Positions 10,301 to 17,798 of a stretch of DNA of 64,000 nucleotides are shown one piece after another. The notes below the pieces were generated by a model. That model worked only from the letters and a program-made list of their open reading frames with translations, was not told the DNA's origin and did no database searches. The DNA comes from CAWDVB01 sp963824105 (GTDB lineage Bacteria; Actinomycetota; Actinomycetes; Propionibacteriales; Nocardioidaceae): assembly GCA_963824105.1 (NCBI GenBank), contig CAWGNN010000006.1, positions 124,001-188,000 of the forward strand, given 5' to 3'. The first letter of the stretch is position 1. Each line of letters starts with the position of its first letter. Position numbers and translations under genes: made by a program.

Positions 10301-10922
10301 GGCGACCCAGCGGCTTGAGCTGGCGGCGGATCTCGGTCAGCAGATCCTGCAACCGGGTCAGGTTCCCGTCAGTGGCATCGAGCTTGCGGAGCGCCTTCTC
10401 CTTCCGCTTGCGGTGCTTGAGGACTCCGGCCGCCTCCTCGATGAAGCCCCGGCGGTCCTCCGGCGTCGCGTGCAGGATCGAGTCGAGCTGGCCTTGGCCC
10501 ACGATGACGTGCATCTCGCGGCCGATTCCGGAATCGGAGAGCAGCTCTTGGATGTCGAGAAGCCGGCACGGCTGGCCGTTGATGGCGTACTCCGAGCCAC
10601 CGTTGCGGAACATCGTCCGGCTGATCGTCACTTCGGAGTACTCGATCGGCAGGGCGCCGTCGGCGTTGTCGATGGTCAGCGCGACCTCGGCCCGGCCGAG
10701 CGGCGGACGGCCCGCCGTCCCCGCGAAGATGACGTCCTCCATCTTGGCCCCGCGCAGCGACTTGGCGCCCTGTTCGCCCATCACCCAGGCCAAGGCATCG
10801 ACGACATTGGACTTGCCGGATCCGTTGGGCCCCACGACACAGGTGATGCCAGGCTCGAGCTGCAGCGCCGTGGTGGAGGCGAAGGACTTGAAGCCCTTGA
10901 GCGTCAGGCTCTTGAGGTACAC
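7326..10922 (-). CDS. smc: Chromosome segregation ATPase SMC
   Basis: SMC forms the condensin ring with ScpA and ScpB. This protein is full length at 1198 residues. The N-terminal head starts MYLKSLTLKGFKSFA with Walker A GPNGSGKSNVVDAL near residue 32. Long coiled coils flank a hinge around residues 500-650 (LLGSVAALVTVTPGYESAVGAAL region). The C-terminal head has the signature LSGGERSLVAVAFL and Walker B FYILDEVEAALDD. Coiled-coil composition is rich in Glu, Arg, Ala and Gln. scpA and scpB are not in this window. Coding density makes many long antisense open frames here, none of which look real. Confidence 0.97.
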   Translation of the reverse strand: MYLKSLTLKGFKSFASTTALQLEPGITCVVGPNGSGKSNVVDALAWVMGEQGAKSLRGAKMEDVIFAGTAGRPPLGRAEVALTIDNADGALPIEYSEVTISRTMFRNGGSEYAINGQPCRLLDIQELLSDSGIGREMHVIVGQGQLDSILHATPEDRRGFIEEAAGVLKHRKRKEKALRKLDATDGNLTRLQDLLTEIRRQLKPLGRQAEVARKAAVVQAEVRDARARLLADDLVQVRDALAQELADESQLLARRAEIEARLEAARAREGELEAALRADLPALSRAQETWYALTGLRERFRGTASLAAERVRYAEDLRSEPSGQTGRDPDELLAEAAQIREQEQGILAEVEVSQGELDRAVEARRAAEANHQDEERRVAGLQRAAADRREGLARLRGQVGALTSRAQAADEEIGRIGAAREEASSRQERAQRDFTSLETRVAGLDAGEEGLDAEHEAAVAALADVEERLTKRSEEARALEREKAGLAARCEALVLGLNHKDGAGALLAATDRVTGLLGSVAALVTVTPGYESAVGAALGNAADAVAALDADTAVTAIGHLRDEDLGRAGILFGGSDPDDSTWPGLPTGAIYAADVVDCPEGLRGALRRILFKTVVVDDLDAARSLVRALPDVTAVTRTGDQMGRHFAEGGSTGGPSLLEVQAAYDETVAELDEVTHSAERLGFELARLEEERDQAQHRADVALAKLHESDAQLAAVAEELAQFGSSARSAKAEAERLTRALDEAREARERDLAGLAELEQRLGAAEQVEEEEPDVAVLEALAESARTARQSEMEARLALRTAEERARALSGRAASLEQSAHREKDARARALARRQQVLREGRVAEAVVTATRVVSVKLEQSIVVADRRRSAVEAGRRAREEELLTVRTQVREFGSVHDDLVSSVHRDEMARTQQRMRLEQLEERALEELGLDVDSLVSEYGPDQPVPVIDIVVTDQDLPSDVPDPDTSPETAPETVPYDREEQRKRLRRAERDLAMLGRVNPLALEEFSAMEERHRFLTEQLEDLKRTRRDLLDIVREVDERVEQVFTAAWNDVRVAFEAVFARLFPGGEGRLVLTEPGDMLATGVEVEARPAGKKVKRLSLLSGGERSLVAVAFLVALFKARPSPFYILDEVEAALDDTNLGRLLEIYEELREDSQLLVITHQKRTMEIGDALYGVTMRGDGVSTVISQRLREAESA

Positions 10923-11087
10923 GTCTGTTGAGCTCCCCTTGTCAGCGCAGGCACTCCCGAGCGGTCGCCCTATCGCGGTCCCGGCGCGCCGCAGCGGCCG
11001 ATCATTGCAGGGGAAGTAGAGCAGTCAGCAGCCTACCCCGCGGCGCGGGTCGGATCCGGCATTGCCGGGAGCGTGCGCCGGGACGGG

Positions 11088-11279
11088 TCAGGCCGGCTGC
11101 ATCGAGCCGTCGAGCACGTTGACCGCGGCCGCGACGAGGGCATCGTTCTCGGTCTTGAGGCGCAGGATCTGATCTTCGAGGTCAGCCACCCGTTGCTGGA
11201 GCCGGCGGTTCTCGGCAGTGAGCTGGGCCGTGATCCGAGGGTCGGTCGCACTCACGTGTCCGAAGAGCGCCTTGGCCAT
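11088..11279 (-). CDS. Small coiled-coil protein, conserved-looking
   Basis: This is a 63-residue protein starting MAKALFGHVSATDPRI, followed by a continuous predicted coiled coil (LTAENRRLQQRVADLEDQI, then LRLKTENDALVAAAV). The frame opens further upstream, but ATG at 11279 has GAAGGGA eight bases before it, so the shorter form is chosen. Similar short MAKALxGH proteins occur in actinobacteria as uncharacterised genes (from memory). It stands alone between mutM and smc. Function unknown; the leucine-zipper-like helix suggests a dimer or an adaptor. Confidence 0.72.
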   Translation of the reverse strand: MAKALFGHVSATDPRITAQLTAENRRLQQRVADLEDQILRLKTENDALVAAAVNVLDGSMQPA

Positions 11280-11411
11280 GGAATATCCCTTCGTGGGGGC
11301 TTGATCGGACTCCGAAAACCACAGGTCAGTGGCCGATTCGTCCACCAACTAGAGTCGCACGCGACCCGCTTTCCGGTCAATGTTTCGGGCGTGTTGCACG
11401 GCGTGTTCCGA

Positions 11412-12278
11412 TCAGGCCGGACGCCGACGTGGCCCGCCTGCCCGAGGCCGGGGCTGACAACGCGGGCAGAAGTAGGACGAGCGGTTCATGAACGCCGCCC
11501 GGACGATGGCCGTCCCGCATCGGCGGCACGCCTCCCCCTCGCGCCCGTAGACCTCCAGGGAGCGCTCGAAGTAGCCGCTCTCTCCGTTCACGTTGACGTA
11601 CAGCGAGTCGAAGGAGGTGCCGCCTTGGTCGAGCGCACCGGTCATCACGTCGGTCGCGTCGGCCAGGAGCCCACGGACTTGGGCCCCGCTCAGCCTCTCG
11701 GCGGGGCGCTCCCCGTTGATCCGGGCTGCCCACAGCGACTCGTCGGCGTAGATGTTGCCGATGCCGGAGACCGTCGACTGGTCCAGCAGCACGCGTTTGA
11801 TCGCCGAGCTCTTGCGCCGGATCACCTCCGTCACAGCAGCGAGGTTGAAGGCAGGGTCCAGCGGGTCATAGGCGATGTGCTGGACCTCGGCCGGCACGAC
11901 CGCACCTCCCGGCGACAGCGACAGGCCGCCGAACATTCGCTGGTCCACGAAACGGAGCTCGTGACCGTCGTCGAGTCGGATCCGAACGCGTAGGTGAACC
12001 TCGTCCCCGGACCCGCGCGGCTGGATCAGCAGCTGGCCGCTCATGCCCAGATGGGCGAGCAGCGCGTCATGGTCGTCGAGAGCCAGCCAGAGGTACTTGC
12101 CGCGCCGGTGGGCTGCGGTCACCTGCCGACCGATGAGGGCATCCTCGAAGTCCTGGGGGCCCGCCAGATGGCGGCGGACCGGGCGGGGATGCAACACCTC
12201 GACCCCGGTGACACGTCGACCGACGACGTAGGTCTGGAGACCACGGCGGACAACCTCCACCTCGGGCAGCTCCGGCAC
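11412..12278 (-). CDS. mutM: Formamidopyrimidine-DNA glycosylase
   Basis: MutM/Fpg removes 8-oxoguanine and ring-opened purines from DNA. Of 288 residues, the N-terminus after the initiator is PELPEVEVVRRGL, containing the catalytic proline and glutamate. The H2TH region is around residues 150-210 (VSGIGNIYADESLW), and the C-terminal zinc finger CRRCGTAIV...YFCPRC is intact. The start is GTG at 12278, two bases after the rnc stop; only this start places the catalytic proline at position 2. The rnc-mutM pairing is typical of actinobacteria. Confidence 0.95.
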   Translation of the reverse strand: MPELPEVEVVRRGLQTYVVGRRVTGVEVLHPRPVRRHLAGPQDFEDALIGRQVTAAHRRGKYLWLALDDHDALLAHLGMSGQLLIQPRGSGDEVHLRVRIRLDDGHELRFVDQRMFGGLSLSPGGAVVPAEVQHIAYDPLDPAFNLAAVTEVIRRKSSAIKRVLLDQSTVSGIGNIYADESLWAARINGERPAERLSGAQVRGLLADATDVMTGALDQGGTSFDSLYVNVNGESGYFERSLEVYGREGEACRRCGTAIVRAAFMNRSSYFCPRCQPRPRAGGPRRRPA

Positions 12279-12279
12279 G

Positions 12280-12996
12280 TCAGTCGGGCAGGTCCATGCC
12301 ACCACCGTGGGTCGCCACCAGGGAACGGTAGGCGCTCTCGGCGGCCTGCTGCTCGGCCTCCTTCTTCGACCGGCCGACTCCCACCCCGAAGTCCTCGCCG
12401 CGCACTCGTGCCTGGGCAGTGAATTCCTTCGCGTGGTCCGGACCGCTGTCGGTGATGAGGTACTCAGGGGAGCCCAGCGAGTGCTCGGCGGCAAGCTCCT
12501 GCAAGCTGGTCTTCCAGTCCAGGCCGGCGCCCATGGAGGCGGCCTCGTTCATCAGCGGGTCGAACAGCCGGTGCACCACGGCATTGGCCGTCTCGAACCC
12601 TCCGGAGAGGTAGACCGCTCCGATCACGGCCTCGACCGTGTCGGACAGGATGGAGGCCTTCGTCCGGCCTCCCGTGGTCTCCTCGCCGCGGCCGAGCTTG
12701 ATGTGGGTGCCGAGCCTGATCGTCCGGGCGACCTTGGCCAGCGCGCGGGCGTTGACGACGGCCGCTCGCAGCTTTGCCAGCCGGCCCTCGGACAGGGATG
12801 GGTGGTCGAGATAGAGGGACTCGGTGACGACGATGCCGAGCACCGCGTCCCCGAGGAACTCCAGGCGCTCGTTGGTAGGCAGCCCACCGTTCTCGTAGGC
12901 GTAGGACCGGTGGGTCAGGGCGCGCTCAAGCAGCTCGGCGTCCAAGGTGGGGCTGCCGAGCGCTTCGCGCAGGTCGTCGTAGGACGCCTCGCTCAT
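12280..12996 (-). CDS. rnc: Ribonuclease III
   Basis: RNase III cleaves double-stranded RNA in rRNA maturation and mRNA turnover. The protein has 238 residues. The catalytic signature NERLEFLGDAVLGIVVTE is at about residue 40, and a second acidic cluster (DTVEAVIGAVYLSGG) near 120 completes the metal site. A double-stranded-RNA-binding domain occupies the last 70 residues (DWKTSLQELAAEHSLGSPEY to KKEAEQQAAESAYRSL). ATG at 12996 is chosen; the frame is open upstream but overlaps rpmF. It lies between rpmF and mutM, the usual order. Confidence 0.95.
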   Translation of the reverse strand: MSEASYDDLREALGSPTLDAELLERALTHRSYAYENGGLPTNERLEFLGDAVLGIVVTESLYLDHPSLSEGRLAKLRAAVVNARALAKVARTIRLGTHIKLGRGEETTGGRTKASILSDTVEAVIGAVYLSGGFETANAVVHRLFDPLMNEAASMGAGLDWKTSLQELAAEHSLGSPEYLITDSGPDHAKEFTAQARVRGEDFGVGVGRSKKEAEQQAAESAYRSLVATHGGGMDLPD

Positions 12997-13006
12997 GCGA
13001 GTTCGT

Positions 13007-13192
13007 TCAGAGGACCTGGCGACGGTCGGCGCGAGCGCCGTACTGGCCGCACTCCGGGCAGGCACGGTGCGGCAGGTGCTTGGCGCCACAGGCCGGGTTG
13101 ACGCAGGTGACCAGCGACGGGGCGGTCGCCTTCCACTGCGACCGACGATGCCGGGTGTTGCTGCGCGACACCTTCCGCTTAGGAACAGCCAC
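13007..13192 (-). CDS. rpmF: 50S ribosomal protein L32
   Basis: This is a 61-residue basic ribosomal protein with the characteristic N-terminus MAVPKRKVSRSNTRHRRSQW. It has a zinc-binding-type cysteine set (CVNPACGAKHLPHRACPECG), so it is a cysteine-containing form. It directly follows the DUF177 gene by two bases, the standard coupling in most bacteria. Confidence 0.96.
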   Translation of the reverse strand: MAVPKRKVSRSNTRHRRSQWKATAPSLVTCVNPACGAKHLPHRACPECGQYGARADRRQVL

Positions 13193-13194
13193 GG

Positions 13195-13776
13195 TTACTC
13201 CTCTTCAGGGCCGGTCGCCCGGCGGTTGTCGTCGTCTGGGCCGTCAGGTGACAGCCCTTGCAGCGCCGCCCACCGAGGGTCGATCGCCATGTCGTGCTGG
13301 TGCCCGGGATCATCGGCCAGCCTAGCCCCGCACTCGGGGCACAGGCCCGGGCAATCCTCCCGGCACAGCGGCTGGAACGGCAGTGCGAGCACCACCGCAT
13401 CCCGCAACTGTGACTCGAGGTCAAGCAGGTCTCCCTCGAGTCGGCTCGACTCGTCCTCTCCGTCGTCCTCATTGTCCGAGTCGTCGTAGAGGTACAGCTC
13501 CTGGAAGGAGACCTCGACATCGTCGTGGATCTCTTCCAGACACCGCACACACTCCCCGGCGAGCTCAGCGCGCGCCGTGGCCGTGACGAGTACCCCCTCG
13601 ACCACTGCCTCGAGCCGGATGTCCAACTCGACGAGTGAGCCTTCGGGGACACCGAGCACCTCGATGCCGAGGTCCGCCGGCGCGGGGGCGGTCAGGGTCA
13701 GCTCTCGCTGTGACCCCGGGCGGCGTCCGAGCTCGCGGGTGTCGAGCACGAGCGGCGCTCTCGGGTCGTGACGCAC
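13195..13776 (-). CDS. DUF177 (YceD-type) protein linked to rpmF
   Basis: DUF177/YceD proteins are encoded next to rpmF and are linked to 23S rRNA or L32 metabolism (family knowledge). The 193-residue product has the family segments LVLDTRELGRRPG near the N-terminus and ECVRCLEEIHDDVEVSFQEL in the centre, an acidic linker, and a C-terminal CREDCPGLCPECGARL. The frame extends to a TTG at 13812, but GTG 13776 has GGAG six bases upstream and places LDTRELGRRPG at the usual distance, so it is preferred. It lies between the SepIVA-like gene and rpmF. Confidence 0.87.
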   Translation of the reverse strand: MRHDPRAPLVLDTRELGRRPGSQRELTLTAPAPADLGIEVLGVPEGSLVELDIRLEAVVEGVLVTATARAELAGECVRCLEEIHDDVEVSFQELYLYDDSDNEDDGEDESSRLEGDLLDLESQLRDAVVLALPFQPLCREDCPGLCPECGARLADDPGHQHDMAIDPRWAALQGLSPDGPDDDNRRATGPEEE

Positions 13777-13937
13777 GATCCGCTCCGTCCGATGAACCTC
13801 AATAAATCTCAATGAATCTCACAGCCTTCCCCCCAGGGAAGGCCGCCGACAAGAGTACCGGCCGGTCACCTCCGCGGCCAAACCGGAGGAGGGACGGTCC
13901 GCAGCACCCACACCTGCCCCCGTGATGCCAGGCCCGA

Positions 13938-14510
13938 CTACTCCTCGCCGCGGGTGTCGGGGAGCTGGATCTTGTCGATCTCCTCCGAGCCCAACGAGTC
14001 CAGTGCCGACCGGCCGAGCAGCCGCTGCCTGCCACGGCGGACCGCGTCCAGCGTGCGCTCCAAGGTGACCTCGAAGTTGGCCAGCTTGCCGTCGACGTAG
14101 TCGTCGGCGTCCTTCTGGAGCCCTTCGGCCTCAGCTCGGGCCTCCGCGACGACCCGTTCTGCCTCCCGCTTGCCGTGCCTGAAGACCTCCGAGTCGGACA
14201 TGATCCGCTCGCGCTGCCGCTCCGCCTGGCTGATCATCGCCGCGACCGCCTGCTGGCCCTCGTCCATCACCGCGTCCTGGCTTGCGACCAGGACGCGAGA
14301 CTCAGCCAGAGCGAGCGCAACGACGTCGGCCAGCTCGTCGACCAGGGCGTTGATCTCGGACTTGTTGACCACGACCGACGCCGACATCGGCATGGACTTG
14401 GCTCGGGCGACGTAGGCCTTGATCTCGGCCAGCTTGTCGGCGACGGCCTGCTCGCCGACATATCTGGTCCCACCATGGCTCGTCGAGACCCCGTTCTCCT
14501 CCATCCTCAC
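13938..14510 (-). CDS. SepIVA-like coiled-coil septation protein (DivIVA family)
   Basis: This 190-residue protein is mostly alpha-helical and coiled-coil. It has a middle stretch NKSEINALVDELADVVALAL and a long charged helix (AERQRERIMSDSEVFRHGKR, then EAERVVAEARAEAEGLQKDA). The mycobacterial SepIVA gene (Rv2927c type) occupies the same position beside DUF177, rnc and mutM, so an orthologous role in septum and cell-wall assembly is likely. It starts at GTG 14510, overlapping the coaD stop by GTGA; ATG 14504 is an alternative. An ATP-synthase-b-like annotation would be a coiled-coil artefact. Confidence 0.8.
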   Translation of the reverse strand: MRMEENGVSTSHGGTRYVGEQAVADKLAEIKAYVARAKSMPMSASVVVNKSEINALVDELADVVALALAESRVLVASQDAVMDEGQQAVAAMISQAERQRERIMSDSEVFRHGKREAERVVAEARAEAEGLQKDADDYVDGKLANFEVTLERTLDAVRRGRQRLLGRSALDSLGSEEIDKIQLPDTRGEE

Positions 14511-15010
14511 TCCCCCCCTCCAGGAACTTCGGCTGATCGCATCAGCTTGGCCCGCAGCGGTCCGATCACATTGGCCGGCACGAGCCTACTGACGTCGCCG
14601 CCATAGGTCGCCACCTCCTTGACCAGGCTGGACGCGAGGAAGGAGTGCTCGGGGCTGGCCGGAAGGAAGACCGTCTCGACGGGCGCGAGGCTGGAGTTCA
14701 TCTGCGCCATCTGGAGCTCGTAGTCGAAATCGCTGACCGCGCGAAGGCCCTTGACGATCGCGCAGATGTCGTTGGCCAAGCAGAAGTCGGTCAAGAGCCC
14801 CTCGAAAGAGGCCACCGAGACGTTCGGGAATGGAGCGACCGCCTCAGCGATCAGCTCCATCCGCTCCTCGGGGGTGAACAGCCGCGACTTGGCTGCATTG
14901 AGCCCAACGGCCACCACAACCTCGTCGAACAGAGATGACGCGCGCGAGACGATGTCGATATGCCCGTTGGTCACCGGATCGAACGATCCTGGACAGGCGG
15001 CTCGGCGCAT
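14507..15010 (-). CDS. coaD: Phosphopantetheine adenylyltransferase
   Basis: CoaD catalyses the adenylyl transfer to 4'-phosphopantetheine, the penultimate step of coenzyme A synthesis. It has 167 residues, the family length. Nucleotidyltransferase motifs are GSFDPVTNGHID near residue 8 (TxGH) and the C-terminal FLASSLVKEVA (ISSTxVR equivalent). ATG at 15010, after GAGGAG with four bases between, gives MRRAACPGSFDP; a longer frame upstream runs into rsmD and is not used. It lies downstream of rsmD on the same strand, a very common pair. Confidence 0.95.
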   Translation of the reverse strand: MRRAACPGSFDPVTNGHIDIVSRASSLFDEVVVAVGLNAAKSRLFTPEERMELIAEAVAPFPNVSVASFEGLLTDFCLANDICAIVKGLRAVSDFDYELQMAQMNSSLAPVETVFLPASPEHSFLASSLVKEVATYGGDVSRLVPANVIGPLRAKLMRSAEVPGGGE

Positions 15011-15033
15011 CGGACTCCTCGGTGCTCGACTGG

Positions 15034-15609
15034 TCACTGGGAGCTCGCGCTGATCGCGAGCCCGTACCACAACGCAGTCTCACCGTACTTCCTCACCTGG
15101 ATCCCCGTCACCGCCGAAGGCCACTGCACCGAGGAGCCGCGCGACGAGCGCTCGACGACCAGAACGGCTCCGCTCCCGGCCCAGCTGTTGGCGACCACCT
15201 GGTCGAGGAGATCCGCCACCGCCTCGTCGGACAAGGCGTACGGCGGGTCCGCGAACACGATGTCGTAGGGAGCCAGTGGAGGAACCGACAGGACCCGCTC
15301 GACCGGGAGGGCCACGACCTCGCATCCGGAGAGGCCCAGATCGTCGCAGTTGCGCCGGATCAGCCCAGCGGCATTCTTGCCCTGCTCCACCATCGTGACG
15401 TGACCGGCGCCGCGTGAACGGGCCTCGATGCCGATAGCCCCGGAGCCGGCGAAGAGGTCGAGGAAACGAAGCTCGGACAGCTCACCGAGCTCGGACTCGA
15501 GCGATGAGAACAGCGCTTCCCTCACCCGGTCCGATGTGGGGCGGGTGTTGGTCCCGGAGGGGACGCGGATCCTACGCCCACCGGCGGAGCCGGCGATGAT
15601 GCGCGTCAT
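15034..15609 (-). CDS. rsmD: 16S rRNA (guanine-N2)-methyltransferase RsmD
   Basis: RsmD methylates G966 of 16S rRNA. The protein has 191 residues with the N-terminus MTRIIAGSAGGRRIRVP, the SAM-binding motif LDLFAGSGAIGIEA near residue 50, the acidic motif VTMVEQGKNA, and the catalytic ADPPYALSDE near residue 120. Its start overlaps the recG stop by ATGA (15606-15609), and coaD follows 23 bases later, so recG-rsmD-coaD is probably one transcript. Confidence 0.93.
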   Translation of the reverse strand: MTRIIAGSAGGRRIRVPSGTNTRPTSDRVREALFSSLESELGELSELRFLDLFAGSGAIGIEARSRGAGHVTMVEQGKNAAGLIRRNCDDLGLSGCEVVALPVERVLSVPPLAPYDIVFADPPYALSDEAVADLLDQVVANSWAGSGAVLVVERSSRGSSVQWPSAVTGIQVRKYGETALWYGLAISASSQ

Positions 15610-17798
15610 GTCTTGTCGAGGAAGTCGGCCAATGAGGACTCTTCAAGCGCCTCCACGGCTGAAGCAAGATCGGGATGCGCCATCAAGCGAGGGTCCTCCG
15701 TGACGATCTCCGACGCAAGGCCTCTGGCCAGCTCGATCACATCTCCGTCCCGAAGCACCGACAGCAGCTTCAGTGCGCTGCGTGCTCCGGACTGGCTGGT
15801 GCCCAGGACGTCGCCCTCCCGACGTTGCTCGAGGTCGATCTGGGAGAGCTCGAACCCGTCCAGGGTGGAAGCCACCGCGTCCAGGCGCCCCCGCGCCGGT
15901 GAGCCCACGTCGGTGGAGGTGACGAGGAGGCAGAGCCCGGGGTGGCCGCCACGACCGACGCGGCCCCGCAGCTGGTGGAGTTGTGATACGCCGAAGGCAT
16001 CGGCATCCATGACGACCATCGCCGTCGCGTTGGGGACGTCGACGCCGACCTCGATCACGGTCGTGGCCACCAGCACGTCCACCTCTCCGTCGGCGAACCT
16101 CCTCATGACCGCGTCCTTCTCGTCGGCCGGGAGCCGCCCATGCAACATCGCCACGCGCAGGCCGGCGAACGGCCCCGCCGAAAGCTCCTCGTAGAGCGCC
16201 TCGACACCGGCGCGCGGGGTCACGCTCTCAGCGTCGTCGGCGGGCTCGTCGCTCTGCCCACTGGAGATGCGCGGACACACGACGTAGGCCTGATGGCCCT
16301 TGGTGACCTCCTCGGTGATTCGCTGCCAGATGCGCTGGGCCCAGGTGGGGTGCTCCAAGAGCGGGACCACCGTCGTCTGGATGGGTGATCGCCCTGCCGG
16401 CAGCTCGGTGAGGGAGGAGACGTCGAGGTCACCGAAGACCGTCATGGCGATCGTGCGTGGGATCGGCGTCGCGGTCATGACCAGGACGTGCGGGTGGTCC
16501 CCAGGGCGGTCGGTGAGCGCCGCTCGCTGCTCGACCCCGAAGCGGTGCTGCTCGTCGACCACCAGGAGACCGAGGTCCGCGAACTGGACGTTGTCCTGCA
16601 GCAGAGCATGAGTGCCGACCACGATCCCGGCCGCGCCCGAGGCGGCGTCGAGCAATGCCTCACGACGAGCCGCCGCTCCCAGGGAACCGGTCAGCAACGC
16701 CACCGAAGTCGACTGCTCGGCAGCCCCGAGCATCCCTGCTCCGGCGAGCTCCCCCAGCATCGACGTGATGGACCGCACGTGCTGGGTCGCCAGCACCTCG
16801 GTGGGGGCGAGCAACGCGGCCTGGCCACCCGAGTCCACCACGCGCAGCATCGCGCGGAGGGCGACCACGGTCTTGCCGGAGCCGACCTCGCCTTGCAGCA
16901 GTCGGTGCATCGGGCGGTCCCTCGCCAGGTCGTCGAGGATGGCCTCCCCCACCTCGCGCTGTCCCTGGGTCAGGGTGAATGGGAGCCGCTTGTCGAAGGC
17001 GCCGAGTAGACCACTCGCCCTACCGGCGCGGGCGACCGCGCTCTGGTGCTCGAGCAGGAGCCGACGACGGGCGAGGACGGTCTGGGTCACCAGTGCCTCG
17101 TCGAGCTTGAGCCTCTCCAAAGCTGCGGTGTACTCCGACCACCCCTTCGGCCGGTGGATCTGCTCGAGAGCGGTGCGGGCCCGCAGGAGACCGGCCGCGC
17201 TCCGCGTCGACTCGGGGAGGAGCTCGGGCACGGCCTCGCCGAGCATGTCGAGAGCGACGGCAACGACTCGCTCGATCTCCCATGACGAGACCGACTTGGT
17301 CGCGGGGTAGATCGGCCGCAGCGGGCTCAACTGGGCGAGCGCCTCCTCTGCGTGCTCCGGCTCCACCTCGTCGTACGAGGGGTGCACCAGCTCCCAGCCG
17401 TGGCTGCGGTGGTTCCAGCCGGCCTTGCCGGCGAACATGATGGTGGCGCCCGGGCGCAGCACGCCGACCCGCCAGTCGGCAGTGCGTTGCTGGCGGTCGA
17501 AGAAGGTCATCTGCACCGGGGTCTGCCCGACCATCGCGGTCACGACCACCCGGTAGGCCAGTCGCCCGGTGCGCTTGTCCTTGTACGGATGTACGGCGGA
17601 GGTGTGGACCTCGGCCACGACGGTTTGGTACTCGCCCTCGACGAAGTCACCGGCGTCCGACGTCTGCCCCCGGGCGATGAAGGTCCGCGGATAGTGCTGG
17701 AGCAGGTCGCCGACGGTCTCGATCTCCAGCCCCTTCACGAGCTTGGTGGCTCGGCTGCCTGCCACGGCGCGCAGGGGGCTGTCCCAGCCCAGCATCAC
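15606..17798 (-). CDS. recG: ATP-dependent DNA helicase RecG
   Basis: RecG remodels stalled replication forks and branched DNA. The 730-residue protein has an N-terminal wedge/OB region (GDLLQHYPRTFIARGQTSD) and then the SF2 helicase core: motif I LLQGEVGSGKTVVALRAML near residue 290, motif II VVDEQHRFGVEQ, motif III MTATPIPRT, and the C-terminal helicase domain with the VATTVIEVGVDVPNATAMVV and QLHQLRGRVGRGG motifs. It overlaps the upstream DAK2-type gene and the downstream rsmD gene by four bases each. Confidence 0.95.
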   Translation of the reverse strand: MMLGWDSPLRAVAGSRATKLVKGLEIETVGDLLQHYPRTFIARGQTSDAGDFVEGEYQTVVAEVHTSAVHPYKDKRTGRLAYRVVVTAMVGQTPVQMTFFDRQQRTADWRVGVLRPGATIMFAGKAGWNHRSHGWELVHPSYDEVEPEHAEEALAQLSPLRPIYPATKSVSSWEIERVVAVALDMLGEAVPELLPESTRSAAGLLRARTALEQIHRPKGWSEYTAALERLKLDEALVTQTVLARRRLLLEHQSAVARAGRASGLLGAFDKRLPFTLTQGQREVGEAILDDLARDRPMHRLLQGEVGSGKTVVALRAMLRVVDSGGQAALLAPTEVLATQHVRSITSMLGELAGAGMLGAAEQSTSVALLTGSLGAAARREALLDAASGAAGIVVGTHALLQDNVQFADLGLLVVDEQHRFGVEQRAALTDRPGDHPHVLVMTATPIPRTIAMTVFGDLDVSSLTELPAGRSPIQTTVVPLLEHPTWAQRIWQRITEEVTKGHQAYVVCPRISSGQSDEPADDAESVTPRAGVEALYEELSAGPFAGLRVAMLHGRLPADEKDAVMRRFADGEVDVLVATTVIEVGVDVPNATAMVVMDADAFGVSQLHQLRGRVGRGGHPGLCLLVTSTDVGSPARGRLDAVASTLDGFELSQIDLEQRREGDVLGTSQSGARSALKLLSVLRDGDVIELARGLASEIVTEDPRLMAHPDLASAVEALEESSLADFLDKT

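Noticed and set aside
11348..11380. TTGACC/TCTAGT promoter for the small coiled-coil gene
   Set aside because: Spacer is 21 bases, outside the normal range.
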